Positions 62,198 to 64,000 of a stretch of 64,000 nucleotides of DNA are shown piece after piece. Position 1 is the first letter of the stretch. Each line of letters opens with the position of its first letter. A model generated the notes under the pieces. That model had not been told where the DNA came from. It saw only the letters and a list, made by a program, of their open reading frames with translations, and did no database searches. Both the position numbers and the translations under genes were made by a program. The stretch covers positions 62,001 to 126,000 of the forward strand of contig NZ_CP113783.1 in the NCBI RefSeq assembly GCF_029542205.1, read 5' to 3'. The DNA comes from Pseudoxanthomonas sp. SE1. GTDB taxonomy: Bacteria > Pseudomonadota > Gammaproteobacteria > Xanthomonadales > Xanthomonadaceae.

Positions 62198-62404
62198 CCG
62201 CACATGACAATTGATCAGCGTAGCCCGGGTATGCAAAGCGCAGCTGGGTCTTCCGGGCCGGCGACTTACTCGGGAGCGGCTTGATTGGAGTGCGCTAAGC
62301 TGATGCCACCCATGCACCAGGCCAGGTAGAGCGTCTTCACCTTGCCCACGCTTGCCACGGCTTCGGAACGTACGACGCAACGTAGACGACATCAGGAGGA
62401 CGAG

Positions 62405-62755
62405 ATGTATATCGACGGATTCGTGGCGGCCGTACCGGCAGCCAACCTGGAGGCTTATCGGAAGATGGCGAGCGAGGCCGCTGCGATCTACCGTGAACAC
62501 GGTGCGCTCAATGTCGTCGAGTGCTGGGGCGATGACGTGCCGGAGGGCGAAGTGACCTCGTTCCACTCGGCCGTCAAACGGAAGCCGGATGAAGTGGTGG
62601 TCTTTGCGTGGATCTCGTGGCCTTCGAAAGAGGCGCGCGACGAGGGAAACGGCAAGGTCATGGTCGACCCGAGGATGGAGCGCGGCGATGAAGTCCCGCC
62701 CTTCGACGCGCGGCGCATGATCTACGGGGGCTTCAACGTCATCGTGGATGCCTGA
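62405..62755 (+). CDS. DUF1428 family protein (YbaA-like)
   Basis: 116 residues, AGGAGG before the ATG. MYIDGFVAAVPAANLEAYRKMA, HGALNVVECWGDDVPEG and VFAWISWPSKEARDEGN are diagnostic of DUF1428. Probably a chromosomal gene beyond the cassette cluster; GC content is high again. Confidence 0.9.
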   Translation: MYIDGFVAAVPAANLEAYRKMASEAAAIYREHGALNVVECWGDDVPEGEVTSFHSAVKRKPDEVVVFAWISWPSKEARDEGNGKVMVDPRMERGDEVPPFDARRMIYGGFNVIVDA

Positions 62756-62773
62756 GGGGCCGTGGTCCGCATA

Positions 62774-62923
62774 CGGGATGGGTTGAGCCGCAGGCAATAC
62801 CCACATCCCATGAAGTGCCGAGTGCAACGTGCAGATCAGCCGCAGCGACGTTCCTGTCGGGGCTTCACGCTGCGACAAAGGAACGGATCGACGGGTATCG
62901 CCTGCGGCTCAACCGATCCTGCG
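62774..62923. mobile_element. MITE-like repeat, copy E
   Basis: About 150 bp; GGGATGGGTTGAGCCGCAGG and CGGCTCAACCGATCCTGC arms at the ends, GACGGGTATCGCC inside. More diverged than copies A-C. Lies between convergent genes. Confidence 0.75.
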
Positions 62924-62954
62924 GTCCTGCTGCCGACCATCCTGCGACCCCGGA

Positions 62955-63350
62955 TCAGCGGGACGGCTTGCGCTTGCTCAGGCGTCGCTGGTTGGCCACG
63001 GTGATGCGGCGGTAGGGCTTCATACCGGCGCTCGCCATGTTGACCACGGCGTCCTCAGGCGACGGCAGGGGCTTCGCAGTGAATGCCCATGGCATCCAGA
63101 ACGCCAGTGCGGCCTGCGTTGCCGTGGTGTTCAACGTCACCGCGTAGCCGGCCATGGCGCGCCAGGATTCCCAGGCGGCGACGACCTTCTCGTTCGACAT
63201 CAGGGCGTACTCGCGCCGGTCGCGGACCGACGGGTTGGGGCCGGCCGTCGCCATCCGCGCCATGCGGTGCGAGATGACGAACGGTGCCGCGGTGCCGAGT
63301 TCCACCAGTTGCGTGCCCAGGGCACGTACAGCGCTGCGAGGGCGGTTCAT
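62955..63350 (-). CDS. Phasin-like, PHA granule-associated protein
   Basis: 131 residues, helical. LVELGTAAPFVISHRMARMA, the S/N-V-R-D-RREY segment, MSNEKVVAAWESWRAM and the basic C-terminal tail (ANQRRLSKRKPSR) match short phasins that coat polyhydroxyalkanoate granules. Start ATG at 63350; the frame continues upstream in the antisense of the next gene only. Confidence 0.75.
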   Translation of the reverse strand: MNRPRSAVRALGTQLVELGTAAPFVISHRMARMATAGPNPSVRDRREYALMSNEKVVAAWESWRAMAGYAVTLNTTATQAALAFWMPWAFTAKPLPSPEDAVVNMASAGMKPYRRITVANQRRLSKRKPSR

Positions 63351-63466
63351 GGCGGTCTCCGTGGGAACGGCATGATGCGATGGCGCGCGTATGCGGCCGG
63401 TGAATGCCGTGGCCTGCGCGGGGTGTGCGCCTGCCACCTGCGCCTCTCCCGCCACGGAACAGGCAG

Positions 63467-64000
63467 TCAGTCCGCGGGCACCGTGCGCTCCCGCGCCCAG
63501 TCGCGCAGGGCCTGCACCTGTTCGGCCATCATCACCGAGAGCGGGCGGGTGCCGCGGATCTCGTGCATGACCAGATCGGTGTCGAGCGGCTTCTGTTCGG
63601 CGTGGGCTGCGTACAGCGCCGAGACGATGGCCTGTTCCAGCTCGGCGCCGGAGAAGCCGTTCGCTGCGGCGGCGAGCGCGGGCAGGTTGAAGGCTTCCGG
63701 ATCCAGCGCGCGGCGCGACAGGTGCACGCGCAGCACCTCGACGCGCGCGTCGGGCGAGGGCAGGTCGACGAAGAAGATCTCGTCGAAGCGGCCCTTGCGC
63801 AGCAGTTCCGGTGGCAGGTCCTGCACCTGGTTCGCGGTGGCCACGAGGAAGACCTGGCCGCTGCCGGCACCGGCCTTGCGTTCCGCCATCCACGTGAGCA
63901 GGTAGCCGAGCACGCGGCGGGAGACGCCGCCGTCCTCGCTGCCGCCGCTGGCCAGGCCTTTCTCGATCTCGTCGATCCACAACACGCAGGGCGCCAGCTG
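63467..64000 (-). CDS. AAA+ ATPase, Ycf46-like (C-terminal part)
   Basis: Partial; the gene continues past the right edge. Walker B LWIDEIEKGL, sensor 1 VFLVATANQVQDLPPELLRKGRFDEIFFVDLP and a C-terminal helical lid with FSGAELEQAIVSALY. This variant, with RKGRFDEIFFVDLP, is typical of Ycf46/YjoB-type AAA ATPases. Walker A lies outside the window. Confidence 0.9.
   Translation of the reverse strand, partial: QLAPCVLWIDEIEKGLASGGSEDGGVSRRVLGYLLTWMAERKAGAGSGQVFLVATANQVQDLPPELLRKGRFDEIFFVDLPSPDARVEVLRVHLSRRALDPEAFNLPALAAAANGFSGAELEQAIVSALYAAHAEQKPLDTDLVMHEIRGTRPLSVMMAEQVQALRDWARERTVPAD

Overview
The window looks like a chromosomal segment of a GC-rich gammaproteobacterium of the Xanthomonas/Stenotrophomonas/Pseudoxanthomonas group. 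This is inferred from the gene families, the very GC-rich housekeeping genes, the many short palindromic repeats (REP-like) between genes, and integron attC sites of the type known from Xanthomonas. No rRNA or tRNA gene was recognised.

Layout. 1-3433: the 3' part of recB and all of recD. 3434-6557: an accessory insertion with two small unknown genes, a decayed second copy of the recD 3' end, and a less GC-rich two-gene unit (AAA ATPase + PIN-like nuclease). 6752-25512: mostly single housekeeping, secreted or envelope genes: alpha/beta hydrolase, DUF2058, YgjP-like metallopeptidase, serine hydrolases, a LytS/LytTR two-component pair, fasciclin, cupin, DUF421, ferritin-like protein, folE, YchJ, M20 peptidase, TauE/SafE exporter, purU, I78 inhibitor, and an Ntn-type amide hydrolase. 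25590-33050: metE and nrdAB, each preceded by a cobalamin riboswitch. Both encode B12-independent enzymes, so this block is a B12-sparing regulon. 33450-48300: DUF1338 dioxygenase, sterol desaturase-like protein, EF-hand and Gly/Asn-rich secreted proteins, an OmpR/EnvZ-type pair, esterase, sirtuin, zapE, VOC protein, AEC transporter, MgtC, and a divergent MocR regulator / YczE / PhzF locus with a perfect palindromic operator between the divergent genes.

49300-62200 is the most unusual part. Eight attC-like recombination sites (some decayed) all point the same way and separate small plus-strand genes unrelated to each other. No integrase is present, so this is a cluster of attC sites lacking integrase (CALIN). 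It is split in two by a five-gene minus-strand ABC export operon (ATPase, three consecutive HlyD-type adaptors, MacB-type permease). Cassette products include an MltR-like protein (apparently frameshifted), a DUF4262 protein, a class III nucleotide cyclase-like protein followed by a two-TM coiled-coil protein, an RraB-like protein and a lipoprotein. Five copies of a 150-170 bp palindrome-ended MITE-like repeat, an IS110 remnant and a duplicated permease 3' end show repeated rearrangement here. The window ends with a DUF1428 gene, a phasin-like gene and the C-terminal half of a Ycf46-type AAA ATPase.

All calls come from reading the sequence and from family knowledge. No database search was possible.
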